A DNA stretch of 64,000 nt from Ophiodon elongatus. Lineage: Eukaryota > Chordata > Actinopteri > Perciformes > Hexagrammidae. Location: NCBI GenBank assembly GCA_016806645.1, contig JACSYO010000458.1, positions 257,501 through 321,500 on the forward strand. The letters are read 5' to 3'. This document shows, piece after piece, positions 37,001 through 49,238 of this stretch (its first letter is position 1; every line of letters starts with the position of its first letter). The translations under genes were made by a program, and so were the position numbers. The notes beneath the pieces are model-generated. The model did not search any database, was not told where the DNA came from, and saw only the letters and a program-made list of their open reading frames with translations.

Positions 37001-40000
37001 CCACCGCAGCTGCAGCCCTTCTGGCCTGCCGGTACCTCTCAGCTGTTTCAGGAGACCCCCGAGCCAACCAGGCCCGAAAGGCCTCCTTCTTCAGTTTGAC
37101 GGCTTCCCTCACCCCCGGTGTCAACCACCGGGTTCTCGGGTTACCGGCACGACAGGCACCGGTGACCTTCCGACCACAGCTCATAGCGGCCGCGTCCACA
37201 ATAGAGGCTTTGAACATGGTCCACTCGGATTCCATGTCCCCAGCCTCCCTTGGGATGTGTGAGAAGTTCTTCCGGAGGTGGGAGTTGAAGACCTCCCGGA
37301 CAGGATCCTCCGCCAGACGTTCCCAGTTCACCCTCACTACACGTTTGGGCTTGCCGGGGCTTGCCGAGTCTCTCCAGCCGATTCCCCCGCCATCTAATCC
37401 AACTCACCACCAGGTGGTGATCAGTTGACAGCTCTGCTCCTCTCTTTGCTCTCCAAGACATACGGCCGCAGATCAGATGAAACGATTACAAAGTCGATCA
37501 TTGATCTACGGCCTAAGGTGTTCTGGTACCAGGTACACTTATGAGCCACCCTATGTTCGAACATGGTGTTCGTTATGGACAAACCGTGGCTAGCACAGAA
37601 GCCCAACAGCGAGACACCACTCGGGTTCAGATCAGGCAAGCCATTCCTCCCAATCACCCCTCGCCAGGTTTCTCTGTCGTTGCCCACGTGAGTGTTGAAG
37701 TTTCCCAGGAGAACTATGGAGTCAGCAGGAGGCGCCCTTTCCAGGACCCCTCCCACCGACTCCAAGAAGGCCGGATACTCCGAACTACTGTTCGGTGCAT
37801 AGGCACAAACAACAGTCAGAGCCTTACTCCCCGCAACCCGCAGGCGCAGGGAAGCGACCCTCTCGTTCTCCGGGGAGAACTCCAACACTGCGGCGCTCAG
37901 CCGGGGGTTCGTGAGTATCCCCACTCCCGCCCGGCGCCTCTCACCCTGGGCAACTCCAGAAAAGGACAAAGTCCAACAAAGTCCAACCTTTCTCCAGGAG
38001 CCGGTCCACATAGCACCCGACCCCGATGCTTATCCCTGCGGGTGGTGGGTCCACAGGGTGGCTGCTCCATGATGTTTCTTCGGGCAGAGCCCGACCGGGC
38101 CCCATGGGCAAAGGCCCGGCCACCAGACGCTCGCCTACGAGCTCCCCTCCCGGGTCTGGCTCCGGGAGGGTTCCCCGGTTTTCCTGGTCCGGGCGAGGTG
38201 GCTGTACTCCGTGGGCTGCTGTTCATTGGGGTTTTTGAACCGCTCTTAGTCTGGACTCTCCCCTGCGACCTGTTTGTCTTGGGAGACCCTACCAGGGGCT
38301 GATGCCCCGGACAACATAGCTCCCAGGATCACTGAGCCACGTAAACTCCTCCACCACGTTAAGGTAGCGATTCACGGATCTCACTTTTATCATTCATAAT
38401 GGTCTCTGAATTTGTTTTCTTTCAGTAATATTTTTTATTGTCTAAATATAAATTTGCCTTATTTTTTTTTATTGTAAAGCATTTTGAGATACATATCTTG
38501 TATGTGTAGGTGATAATAATCTCTCAGATTTTTTGCACTTGACTTAATTCAGGGGATCCTTTCTCGTGACACTAGAGCGTAAACGCAGGATGAGCAGCGG
38601 TTTCTCTGCCGTGGTACCTGGTGTCGGGGGTTCCTCCTCCTTTACGGGGTCCACCTTCTCACTGTCAGCGTGGTCCTCGGCGGTCCTGGAGGGTTTGCTG
38701 CTTCCAATGGCCTCTTCCCCTAAGTCGGCAAGACACAGACACACATTTTAAGTTGTTCATACACTATTAGAATTACTACTACAGGGTGACAGTAGCACAA
38801 TGTGATGAGTGATATTGGACTTTTCAATTGTTCAATTTCAGATCATTCGATTACTTTTGGTGTTTTTTTTATTTAGTTTGGCCTTAAAATAAACCCGTTG
38901 GCTGCAGCTGCTGCTGTAACTTTGCCATCCATATTGTCACTCTTACGATCCAAAGCCGAGCGTACCTTCATCTTTCTCTGTAGGGCTGGTGCTTCTGGAA
39001 CCAGCCTGGTTCTGGTCCTGGTCCTGGTCCGGATTCTGTTTTGGTTCAACCTGAGACTTCAGCAGGTCCAGAGCCTCGGCCAGGTCGTTACGAGTCCTGA
39101 GAAGACCATTTGGATAAGTGGCTCAAAACTCGTCCAGCAAGGACAGACAATTCATCACTCAGGAGAAAGCATGTGACGGGACTACTTTAATATCCCCAAC
39201 GGGAGAGTTTGGATGTCTTGAAGTGGGGTGTACTTATACCAGCACGGGAGCAAAGTCGTGCACAGCTGTGGACGTATTTTAAACACCTAAAAAAAAGATC
39301 TATGCCAGTTTAAGTGTGCACTATATTCAGAATATTTAGCTGACGCTGTTGTCGATGCTCCCTTCAAAGTCACCAGACTCCATTCACAAAAACAGTCATT
39401 TTACCTCTCAGAACACAGGAGTCGCCGGTCTACTGCTGCCTCCATCGCTTAGTTTGTTTGTGTTATTGGGTGACTTTGGTAAATCCGAACTAACTAACCG
39501 ATGGAGGCAGTGTGTTTTTAGAGAGCGTAGATAATGGCTTCAGTTCCCTGAAGGAAAGGGCTGTCTGTCGGCAAGGTAAAGCGGTGAAAATATTCTAAAA
39601 ATATTCTATATATAGAAAACAAAATCAACTGATTAACACATGAAGCTGCTGCCTCCGTCCACAGCAGTACATTGCTTTGCTCCAGTGCTGTCCGTTCCTC
39701 CAAACTCCATCTACTGTAAGTAATACACCGATACGGAGAAGTATCTCATACAACCCCACTTACAAAACATCTCAATGATCCCTTTAAGACAAGGTTGGCG
39801 TGTTAATTTGCAGTGTGAACCGAACCAAACAAAATTATGAAAAACTAATTTTCTAAGAAAATCAGATCTGCATTGTAAGGTACTTTTTTTGTAAACAGAG
39901 AAAACAATAACACCAGATATGATTGCAGCCTGAGACGCACTATGAGAGGTATGGATCCACCAGAACAGCAATACCTGACGATGCACTTCCAAGTGGACCC

Positions 40001-43000
40001 GTCCAGATCGTCCTGCTCCTCCGTGTACAGCCGGATGTTCTGCTCCTGGTCCAGCTGCAGCCAGTACATCAGGCCCTGCTGGTCCCGACCAATGGGCTGC
40101 AGACGCATCTTCTCCGGCTCCTCCTCATTGATCGCCATCTTGAACTTCACGTTGTCATCGAACTGACACTCGCAGAGATACTGGAGGGTGAACAAATGAA
40201 ATGTGTGGAAGGAAGGCGGCCAGGGTTTAATGTGGTTGTTGCAGTCTTTCAGATGCACTCATTACAAGGAGTAAAAGCAGGGCGTGTCATACTTTGAGGA
40301 TGCATGACTTGCACTCCATGGACATCTCCTGGTAGCCCTTCTGTTCCAGCTCCCATGCCCAGGTACTGTTCAACTCCTGGCAGACCTACAGGAACCAATG
40401 AATAGATGTTGTTACTGCATTCAAGGTTGTTTGCACAAGTTCTCTGCCTCAGAGCTGATATGAGCGGTTTATTATTATTACATATGTCTCCTCCATTTAA
40501 GCTCTACAGTTAGTTTGGGAAGTTCACTCTGCTTAAAGTTACTGCAAAAAATGTATTACTTTCTGTTGATTTAGACAATCCCTGAGGACAAAAGCGGTTG
40601 TGCTTCTGAGCACCAGACTCCCTTTAGAAAACCTCATTTTACTGCAGCAGGGGTCTGACCCTCTGCCCCGCTAAGTCCTGGTTCCGGTTCTCCTGGAACC
40701 CTCCTGCCTCCAGCAGCGAGGCTAGGCGAGGTGAAGCTCATGGCCGGAGGGGGAGACGCTGCTGCCGGGAGCTGAGCTCTCCTCGTACCGCCGGAGCTTT
40801 CCGATGCAGGTCCAAGGCTGCAGCGAGGCCGGATCTGGGTCTGTCAACGGCGGGCTGCTTGCTGCCAGAGTCTGGAGTCTGAGCTGAAGGAGTTTCTGGT
40901 GAACCTGAATGATTTCATCTGACTTGGCGAGGAACCCGACCCGGTGACACAGATGACCAGCATTAAGAACAACTATACTGCTGATGGTCTCGTTTACTTA
41001 TAAAGGTCATATGGAAGCATCAGTATTCATTTGAGACTGTTTCATAACCCGTTAAAAGTTCCTCACAGTAACTTTGAAGCACCACAAGGTCAGAGTAATG
41101 GACAAACGGGTTGCTGGAGCTGCATGCCACCCCCACTAAAGAACACTCTGCCCTTCCTGCACAGTTCACTTGAGCGCAGACAGTGAGAAGTGTCTCTTAG
41201 CTCCGTCCAGAGACAGCCAGACTTACTGATGGCCGGACTGCTTCGGTAAGTCCTGTTGGTTAATCACGTCAAGTGCCGCTTAAGTGGAATCTGCAGCCAA
41301 ACACATCACAAACACAGAGGGCCCTCACCTTAGCCAGGTATTTTTCCCAGCGGTCAGTAGTCACAGACCTCCCCAGTTTTCTGAGCAGCTTCACATGGAG
41401 CTCCACAAGCGGTTTAGGAACTGCAAGGAAGAGGATGAGACACGTTAGCGTTTGACAAGTCGCTGCCACAACGAACATTCATCCTGCCAAGGTGCCCTGA
41501 AGCACAACGTCAGAGCCAGCTGCAGGGTTGTTTGTTTGTTTTGTTCCGTTTAGCCAACCCTGAGCTCTTACCTCCCTCTACAGGAGGCTTGAGATCATTT
41601 CCCTTCTGGAGATGAATCACATCACAAAAGGTACAGTGTTGTGTTCACGACTACATGGAAAAGAAAGTGGGTTCAAGATTCAGCATAATACTGAATGTGT
41701 AAAATTGCCTCTGTTTTTTATTGAAAAACCATGAAAAACAGATGTGTAACAAAACACTTAACAACTGGACACCGACGCCTTTTCAATCCAAACACCAGTA
41801 TTTTCATTTCTTCCAGCAGCTGTTGGAAAACGGCCAAACACTGGTGAATGAATAAAAAGGAAGAAAAGAAGAAAGAAAAGAAAGGATTTCAGCCGTGAGC
41901 GTAACATGTGTTCATTCTGATTCGTATGCAGCACTGTAATCTTTGGGGGTTTATGAGCCGGTTTATCAGTGCAACTTAAATGCCTTGAGATAAGCAACAA
42001 AAACAGACTGCTGCTTGTATGGTGTGCGATGTGTTTTAAACCATTTCTGCACTGAAAGTATGAAAAAAAAAAAGAGAAAGATAACTGGTGATGTGCTAGC
42101 TTATGAATGTTTCCTGGTGTTCCCTCAGAGCTGGGTAAACAGAGGTTTACTATGGCGGTGAAAAACCAAGTGCCAGCTACTTCCCTGGCTGCTCAATGGA
42201 ATCTCACGGCGAAATATTCAGGATTTTTTCCCCCTCCTTTCTAACTTGCCGGAGAGCAAACGCGTATGAAGATCTTGTTCTTGTTCTGTTTGTTTGTTTT
42301 GTTTGCTCCTTTGTCTTTCTATTTTTGCTTCTTTTTCTGTTTGTCTCTGCCCTATGTAAAGCATCTTTGAGTACTCAGAAAAGCGCTATATAAAATTAAA
42401 GTATTATTATTAAAATCTCTAAATAAAATCGCAGGTCATCTTCAAACACCAGCCTCGTGTTATTTCTCATCAAACCACATTGATCAGTTAAGACGTGTAA
42501 TCCAAATTGCAGAGGATCAGCTAAGATTAATGCCAATATTTCATAGACGTTTTAAAAAAGGGATTGTTCGCCGGTTATCAATACTGAGCGGATTCCTGTG
42601 CCGAGCTGAAATCCTTTCTCCTCTCATGACTGTTTAAATACCGCTAAGAAAAAAAAGTAATCTATGTCTGATGTGAATGTTCTGTCAAACTCTGGTTGGC
42701 CAAACTTCTAATCATTTTATGTTCTACTACTTTTTTTTTAGGAATTCCAAAATTCATCCCATTATGGTCTTAATATCCCTCTTGAAAATGCTTTATCATT
42801 GATAAGTTGCCTCAGTAAAATAATTTTAAAAAAGACTACTTTGAGGGTATCAGATATTGGTATATCTGATGTACCTCAGCTATGTTAAAAACGCTGCAAG
42901 CATTAAAGCTATAAAATGCATGAGATATTTACCAGCTTGGTGACATTGCATTATGGAGGATTCATTCTAGACTGCATCAAAACACACCTATTGCCATTCC

Positions 43001-44682
43001 TTCCCACAGTCTCTTTTTTGTATATACTCTTAGAATGTATTGTCTTTTTTATGTGTCGTTTTTCTTTTTATTCAAAGATGTAAGATATAGTTGTTGTGTG
43101 AGGATATATGTTTACTCTGCCATGATACTGTTAAAACTGTTCTGCCTTCAAAATAAAACCCATCGGCATTTGCAACCACGCTGATAACTAAAAATACAAC
43201 GGTGGAACATAACCTAACTCAAATAAACAAAACATTGCTCTGGTGTGAGACTGTTACGGAGTCCACGGGTTCTCAGGAAATCCCAGTTCTCTCTGCTGCC
43301 TGGCAGTGAACTAAAGTTTTCTACGTTTACTTATTTATTTTTTACAGCGATACAAACTCAGAATCCCGACAAAGAAAACGCAGTACATCATACCCGAGTC
43401 TGACATGTCAGAGAACTATCACAGCTAACTACGGTAGAAATATTCTGTTAGGTCCAACTTCACTCCTTCTAACGCGACGGCGTCCAGAGGCTAATAAGCG
43501 ACACAACTAACGGTAACTGAAACAAGCTCGCGATCACGCGGGACGGGCGAGCACGGGTCACAAAGCTACAGATACAGCTGAGAGCATAAAGCATCTCTTT
43601 CTGACCAACGATAGCGCGGTAAAACAACGGCAGTGCTCTTGTGTTGTACTTTGACTAAAAGTTGGATAGCCGATGCTAACCAGTTAGCCAGGAGCCGGAG
43701 TCCCTACTGCGCCTGTGCAGACTTGACAGTACCCTCTACCAACGGCCAAAAAAATAACATCCCTTGTTTTTAGCTAACATCGGTCGTTCAGCTTTGACAG
43801 CCGTCTCCAACGCAGATCGGAGGGGGACACGATCACCGCCGTGAGCACACGGCCGACCCGTTAACACCGGGGACACCGATGTCATCCAGACCCGAGTGGC
43901 TGTGAGGCAAGGCCGGTGAAAAATTACACCTGACAAGGCTCCGGAGCTAGCTGGTTGGCTGTGTGTGGTCACTAGGCAGTGCTGCATCATGGCTCCCCCA
44001 CCAAGTTGAGCGTGAACAGATCGATACCAGCCCTGACAACACATCGACGATCTGTCACTTGACTCCAACTTAACTCCGTCTGGGTAACGTTAGCTAGCCC
44101 TGCTTTTCTTTTTTTTTTTACTCCCGTCTGTATCCGTTTCCCTAACTTTTAGCACAACATCGCACAAAGTGTAGAATGTGGAGGGGCTAGCTTTAGGTTA
44201 GCGGTCTACGGGTTTCCTCTGGGTCCAAATATTCCCTCAGAAACTTGGGACAAAAAAACGCGCTTCTACTTCGAGGGGAAACTGACTCTGACCCGGGCCA
44301 AAATGTGCCACAAAGCGCAGAAGCTCGCGGACTAAACTCCCAATCTCCTGCTGCTGTCGCTGGGGCCACACACTGCACATTTTTTGCATTCCTCATCATC
44401 ATCACGATGGTGATGGTGGTGGACCCCCTTCTCCTTCAGTTCTCGAGTGTCGCAGCTCTTCCACCACTTCTTCACACCACCACCACCACCTCCTCCGCCG
44501 CCGCCACAGCTCACCACCGATCTCTCACCTGTCGTTGTGTCCCGCAGATACCGCTCCATCTGCGGGAAAGTCATCTCGGGCAGATCCAGTACCGCTCCGA
44601 ATCGCTCCAGAAAGGAGCAGACCTCCGCGAAGCTCGGGCAGAGCGCCGGGCCGGAGCTTCTCGCCTCCACCGGAGCAGCCAT
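25620..44682 (-). CDS. rsf1: Remodeling and spacing factor 1 (HBXAP), RSF chromatin remodeler subunit
   Basis: Eighteen coding exons, minus strand: 44529-44682, 41329-41420, 40293-40385, 39975-40180, 38966-39096, 38618-38719, 33008-34466, 32646-32871, 32292-32501, 31865-31969, 30752-30831, 30589-30637, 29497-29603, 29308-29372, 28184-28361, 27795-28012, 26711-26908, 25620-26542. Phases agree throughout; 1531 residues (human 1441). With the SNF2H ATPase, RSF1 forms the nuclear RSF nucleosome-spacing complex. The N-terminal 220 residues match the family (VCSFLERFG, VTTDRWEKYL, YLCECQFDDNVKFK, RLQPIGRDQQGLMYW, EEQDDLDGSTWKCIVR). A C4HC3 PHD finger spans residues 880-924 (C880, C883, C895, C898, H903, C906, C921, C924). 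A coiled region (KLLCEKLEEQL), RLVYVGISVENIIP, RFDDFDDAIDEAIEEDI and RKRRRLNDL follow. Exon 7 carries ten Gln (about 408-417) and a VIG repeat. The C-terminus is an Asp/Glu/Lys tract ending QNSPQS, not the LVDYVCN-type tail I recall in human. The least certain boundary is the exon 6 donor (38618). Confidence 0.96.
28113..28180 (-). repeat. (AC)n microsatellite after the rsf1 exon 15 donor
   Basis: In transcript orientation the donor GTAACAC merges directly into AC repeats. Confidence 0.96.
29841..29881. repeat. (GATA)n microsatellite, rsf1 intron 12
   Basis: About ten uninterrupted GATA units. Confidence 0.97.
30690..30749 (-). repeat. (AC)n microsatellite at the rsf1 exon 11 donor
   Basis: In transcript orientation the donor GTACAC is itself the first part of the AC repeat. 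Confidence 0.96.
31803..31858 (-). repeat. (TG)n microsatellite after the rsf1 exon 10 donor
   Basis: In transcript orientation GTAAGC is followed by TG repeats with GGTG interruptions. Exon 10 encodes most of the PHD finger. Confidence 0.96.
32504..32574 (-). repeat. (CT)n microsatellite forming the rsf1 exon 9 acceptor
   Basis: In transcript orientation about 35 CT units lead directly into the CAG acceptor before exon 9 (32501), providing an extreme pyrimidine tract. Confidence 0.96.
34722..35183 (+). mobile_element. L2/CR1-like LINE 3' ORF fragment, part 1
   Basis: Shifted frames encode recognisable non-LTR reverse transcriptase C-terminal phrases, such as RLDYCNALVTGLPK, REHFTTVSAILHWLPVS and FKVLLLVFKALDGLG, typical of L2/CR1-clade fish LINEs. 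The frame is broken by substitutions and small indels, so it is an inactive 5'-truncated remnant. It is cut at 35183 by the Rex3-like element and resumes at 38379. Confidence 0.75.
35184..38378 (-). mobile_element. Nearly full-length Rex3-like (RTE-clade) LINE, inactive, in rsf1 intron 6
   Basis: An element of about 3.2 kb in the same orientation as rsf1, flanked by the 10-bp duplication TCTCACTTTT (35174-35183 and 38379-38388). In element order (minus strand) it has a 5' region and then an apurinic-type endonuclease domain, with a GNFNTHVGN segment near 37.7 kb, SMIDFVIVSSDLRP near 37.47 kb and STDHHLV near 37.42 kb. A reverse transcriptase follows, with FKKGDRRVCSNYRGIT (36.5 kb), FVDLEKAFD (36.29 kb) and the catalytic FADD at 35989-36000. 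Next comes a C-terminal region (ERSQLRWFGHL, 35.45 kb) and a tail of TGGA units at 35184-35203. The frame is interrupted several times between 38.0 and 35.6 kb, so no functional protein is expected. The tandem-repeat tail and lack of poly(A) fit Rex3/RTE. Confidence 0.88.
38379..38520 (+). mobile_element. L2/CR1-like LINE fragment, part 2 (3' tail)
   Basis: Continues the interrupted LINE after the Rex3-like insertion. It contains the typical 3' end phrase 'ttgtaaagcattttgagata' and a short TTTTTTATT-rich terminus. Confidence 0.65.
39303..39775. repeat. Dispersed repeat family C, copy 2 (rsf1 intron 4)
   Basis: Matches 23268-23825 in order and orientation ('tttaagtgtgcactatattc', 'aacagtcattttacctctca', 'actccatctactgta'). 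Its internal hairpin is shortened: 'actgctgcctccatcg' near 39432 pairs with 'cgatggaggcagt' near 39499-39511. Confidence 0.7.
42325..42415 (+). mobile_element. LINE/SINE 3' tail fragment (L2-like)
   Basis: Contains 'gtaaagcatctttgagtact' and 'agcgctatataaaattaaag' followed by TATTATTATT, the 3' end shared by L2-type LINEs and their SINEs in fish. The rest of rsf1 intron 1 (41421-44528) shows no recognisable gene. Confidence 0.65.
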
Positions 44683-44830
44683 CTTTCCAGGCGGAGAGAA
44701 ACAGGAGGGGAGGGCTCGCTGCTGGGATGCGACTGTGCGCGAATGAAATGAATGGAGGGAGTGAAGCATCTACCGGTGTCAAGCTGGACGGGGCGGGAGC
44801 GCGCGGCTTCCGGGTAGCGTTTTCAAAATA
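44683..44830 (-). promoter_or_regulatory. rsf1: rsf1 promoter and 5' UTR
   Basis: GC-rich sequence upstream of the start contains a GC box (44790-44797) and a CCGGAAG ETS-type site on the minus strand (plus CTTCCGGG, 44807-44814). The first intron side (43.65-44.2 kb) is rich in GCTAGC/TTAGC motifs often seen near fish transcription starts. The exact start site is unknown. Confidence 0.55.
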
Positions 44831-46495
44831 AAACCACTTGGAGACGTGCGTTGTGTTCGTTAACAATAAAACGACAGTAAAGGCTGTAGATGATCGCTTA
44901 TAGTTCCGGAGACTACCTTTAAACTCATTATATTACACTAACAGTGGAGTAGAAATATATATTGTTTGTTCCCGTAAGACACACATAGAGTGCCTTTATT
45001 TTAGGCATGCAAGACATCTCTTTCCGGTCACAGTGTGATTATTCTATAGCAACTTGACGCCGCTGCGAGAAGTTGGGAGGACCAGAGAGGGCAGAGCGAG
45101 AAATGCCCAGAATTCAACGCGATAGAGCGAAAACATTTCAAAATGGTTTTGTTTTATATTTCTCTAACGATTCCAGGATAAGTAACGTCAGCCGAGCATA
45201 CAACCACCCCCCACACACATTACAAACCTAACGTACGCGTACGATTCAAACTGACGCTGCAATTGTCTTCTTCGTGATTTGTTTTAAATGTATCGCTGGT
45301 TCTTCAACCCGTCTCTTCCATGGAAGCCCGGTCCCACTGCATGCTGCGTAGATAGACCGGGAGGGTGCTGCCTTTAGGGACCGTTGGAAATATCTAACAA
45401 GCAGAAGAAAGACTACTCATTTTCTCAAGTACATTTCATGTTGAACTTTTAACTGTAGCCTAAGGTTAAGAGTTGCAAACATTCTCACATCATGATTTTG
45501 ACTGCACAAGAAATCAGATTAAATCTGTTATATCCATATAAGTAGAATTGCACGCAATATCACAAACACATGAACCATAAGCACAAAGTTGATGATATCT
45601 TATGTTTTTTTCACAATGAAGCTTAGGACCCTAAAGGTCCCTAAAGTTTATATTATTATGCTTATTATGACAAGTTAATTATCTCGTGGGAATAAGAGAA
45701 AACATATTTTGGGACTTGATATCTCTCTCTGTATAATGGGTAATTTCTACTGATATTTTGCTTTTCCAAAATAGTAATTTCCTGGTTTGGTGATTTTCTA
45801 AATTTCAATGAGTCTAAAACAAAAGTAATTATCTTTCATGGGCAGTGGTGGAATGGCAGTAGGCCTACATTTACTCATTTAAGTACTGTGGGTTACACAT
45901 TTTTTGGGGTACTTGTACTTTACTTGAGTATTTCCACTTTATGGCTACTTTATACTTTTACTCCACTACATCTCAGTGGCAAAACATACTTTTTACTCCA
46001 CTGCATTTCTTTTCTAGCTTATACTAGTTGCTTTGCAATATTAAGTAATTAAAATCAGCTCCACCTTTCCCAGCTGCAACATTAAAAAGATGATCACATT
46101 AATGCATCACCAATTATAATCCAGTAATATATGTATTATTCTGAAATGGGCCATTCTGCATCATGAGAACTTTTACTTTTGTCACTAAGTATATTTTGAT
46201 GCTGATACTTTTGTACTTTTACTTAGTACGATTTAATTGTAACAAAGTATTTTTTACACAGTAATATAAAAATGTTTACTCAAGTGAAAGAAGAAAACTT
46301 CTTCCTCCACCGTTCATCGTAATGAACCTTGAAGAAGAAATAACAGACAATAGCGCCGATGTACGTACTGGATTACCCAGAGCTCAAACTCACGAGTTAC
46401 ATTTGAAGGCAGCGCTGCAACTGGAAAATCGGTGCTGTCGATTTGCACTTGAAGGCATCTGTTTTTAAGGGGGACGGAAGAAGTTTTCTGTCTTA
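44831..46495. other. Divergent intergenic region between rsf1 and panx1
   Basis: No gene recognised. Contains repeat family B in reverse orientation (about 45845-46310) and short CpG-bearing stretches near 45050 and 45230. Confidence 0.55.
45845..46310 (-). repeat. Dispersed repeat family B, reversed copy
   Basis: Contains 'acttgtactttacttgagta', 'tactttatacttttactcca' and 'gtacttttacttagtac', the reverse of the phrases in the 2.5, 4.3 and 9.4 kb copies. Confidence 0.7.
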
Positions 46496-46499
46496 CAGG

Positions 46500-46669
46500 A
46501 AGAAGACTGACTCCGAGCGTTTCGAGGTTACTTGGTTGTTGACCGTCTCGTCTACACATCGGTTCACACCTCTGAATTCGCTTCACAGCTGAAGAACTTG
46601 TGTCTGGTCGCAGCCATGCCGGTCTGTTAACAGACACGTCACTAACTGTTGGCGGGAGCAGGTCGCTCG
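46500..46669 (+). promoter_or_regulatory. panx1: Candidate noncoding first exon and promoter of panx1
   Basis: The strong donor GCTCG|GTGAGTTC ends a possible exon at 46669. Just before the panx1 ATG there is a good acceptor (ggtgtccgcag, ending 48410) 40 bases upstream of the start codon. Together these suggest a spliced 5' UTR with an intron of about 1.7 kb. A short upstream ATG frame (four codons) sits at about 46616. The exon's 5' limit is not determinable. Confidence 0.35.
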
Positions 46670-48058
46670 GTGAGTTCATTCTCCTGTTTTACGATGAATT
46701 GGAAAGAGCTCATTTAATGAGCGGTCGTTTGTTTTGGTCCCCGGGAACAACCGGCGTGTGTTCAGCTACCGAGAAGCTTCCGAGTGAAGTCAACGTGACT
46801 GAAAGGTCCTGCCGAGGTCTGTTCGTTACGGTACGCTTTGTAGCGAACGTTCGTGAAATAACCCACTCAAAGTTAACAGAATTACTTTTTTTGTTGCTGA
46901 AGAATAACATAAATAATAGTGACTATAACATGATACTATACACTGCATAAGAAAGCAGCTCGATCTAAACAGAGTCCGTCGATGTTGTGGCGAGACGGTC
47001 AGGAGTTGTTTTTCAACCTCCTCGTTCTTCTTTATTTTTATTAATAAGCGCACATGTTTCACCACTTTTTAACCTCAAGAAAGTTCAAAAGCAGCCAGAG
47101 CCGCGTTGCGATGACGACTGACCGGCGGGTAAAATGATTATTGCCGGGCTGGAGGCGAACCGCCACCGGTCCGTTACACTGTACGTGCGTGTGCGCGTGT
47201 TCAAGAAATATGCCTCCAACAAATTGCACAAAAAAAATAACAGTATAGCATGTGTTTATGTATTTGAGCAGTTGTGGGTGAGTATCAAGCACTGCACGGA
47301 CTGTAGATGGGAGAGAAGATAACATGTATGTTCACTTCTCATAACTTTTTTCATAATTGTTTGTGACCCGAACAAAAGTGGGAGAGATTTCCCATTATAA
47401 CGTTTATAACATTAAGAATATAAATACAAGATTAAGATGCATATTTATAGACCTTCAAGGTTATTAAAGCAGTCATCATCACAAAGTTTTGAACATCATG
47501 ACCGAAAGCAGAGCTGCTTTTATTTGGGCTGAAGTGTGTCTCAGTTGCAGTGGAAGCAGAGCCGGTACATCGGGAAGTAATCTCCTCTGTGGCTGTCTGC
47601 GTACTTCACCAGCCTCCTTGGTAAACAACCACAGGCCGTTCACACCATGCCTTGGTTTGCATTCGACAAAGGTAATTTGCCTGGTCGGCCAAAAGACAAA
47701 GAGCGCTTAAGACGGTGTGGAAGGAGGACCATTATAGTATCATTTCTTCCTATTTTTTATATAGTCATATAGTTTGGGCGGGCACTTTTCCTACTACTAT
47801 TTCTGCCATAACTATTTCTCAATTATGTATTTTTATTTATAAGATATACTCACAGGTGAAGGGAATATTCCCGAACAGTTCAAGACCTATACTTCAAAGA
47901 AAATGTTCAGGTCTTCTTCCTACTAAATGTGTTACTTGCAGAGGTCAATTTTCATTCAGATTTATGGGGGTGGACAAATTATGGACCAACTTTTCCCACC
48001 TGACAAAAAATTGTTTCAAAAATGTTTTGTAATTGCTTTTCCCGAGTATTGTTGCCAC

Positions 48059-48082
48059 ACACACACACACACACACACACAC
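48059..48082. repeat. Short (AC)n microsatellite
   Basis: Twelve AC units in the region upstream of panx1. The rest of 46670-48410 shows nothing recognisable. Confidence 0.9.
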
Positions 48083-48450
48083 TCTATTTTTGTTGTTGAT
48101 AATGTTTTAGTATAATTATTATATATCCTGTATCTGGTTTAAATACTTTGCCATCAATATTACGTCGTCCTATCTTTATGTGAAGTCCTTTAGTGTTCTC
48201 TATGATAGTGACATTTCTAACATTATTTCGGTGGAGGCTTCAAACAAGCCCAGTGTGTGTTCTGCCTCCTCCTGCACTGTGATATTATCCGGTTCTGTTT
48301 GTGTATTTTCACATTGTGCAAATGAAATGATCCAAAACTAAACAGAAACATTTTCAGTATTCTACGCGGAATGAGCATCTGAGATGCTTCCTAATTTTTG
48401 GTGTCCGCAGGTGTTATTGATGCGCCGCCGGTTGGCAGCAGAGCGGTGAG

Positions 48451-49170
48451 ATGGCCATCGCCCACGTGGCCACGGAGTATGTGTTCAGCGATTTCCTGCT
48501 GAAGGACCCGAACCAGGCCCGGTACCGCAACGTCCGGACCGAGCTGGCCGTGGACAAGATGGTGACCTGCGTGGCGGTGGGGCTGCCCCTCCTCCTCATC
48601 TCTCTGGCCTTCGCTCAAGAGGTTTCGGTTGGTGAGTGGGGGAGAGCTCGAGGGTAGGAGAGGGGGGGGGCTGGGCTGGGCTGGAGTCGAGAGCTATGGA
48701 GTCTGTTTTTTCCAGATCAAAGTCCAGGGTCAAGCCTAGGTCCAGTCCAGACGGGTTAGTTCTGGAAGCTTGACTATAGATTCAGGTCAGGCTAAACGTA
48801 GTCTGGTCCTGTTGGTCGGGACAGCTGCAGGCGCTCTAGATTAAAGCACAGAGCATCTTAATCCATCATTACATGAATTTTGAACCTTTTTAAATATATT
48901 TAAGAGGTTAAAAAATGTCTTATAATCCCGCTGTGTCAAACCAACCAACTGATCTGTTTTTCTTTAGAGAAGTCTGCAAAATGTTAAAATAATAATAATA
49001 ATTAAAAAAAAAAAAAACACCTACTGTGCTACATTTCTTCCTCTGGTGTCTTAGGTGCCCAGATCAGCTGTTTCGCTCCGACCAACTTCTCCTGGAGGCA
49101 GGCGGCTTATGTGGACTCGTACTGCTGGGCGTCCGTACACACACACACTGTACCTCTGTGGCTGCACAAG

Positions 49171-49238
<68 letters not shown>

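Noticed and set aside
36526..38302. Plus-strand frames of 250-300 codons over the Rex3-like element
   Set aside because: The endonuclease and reverse transcriptase motifs lie on the minus strand.
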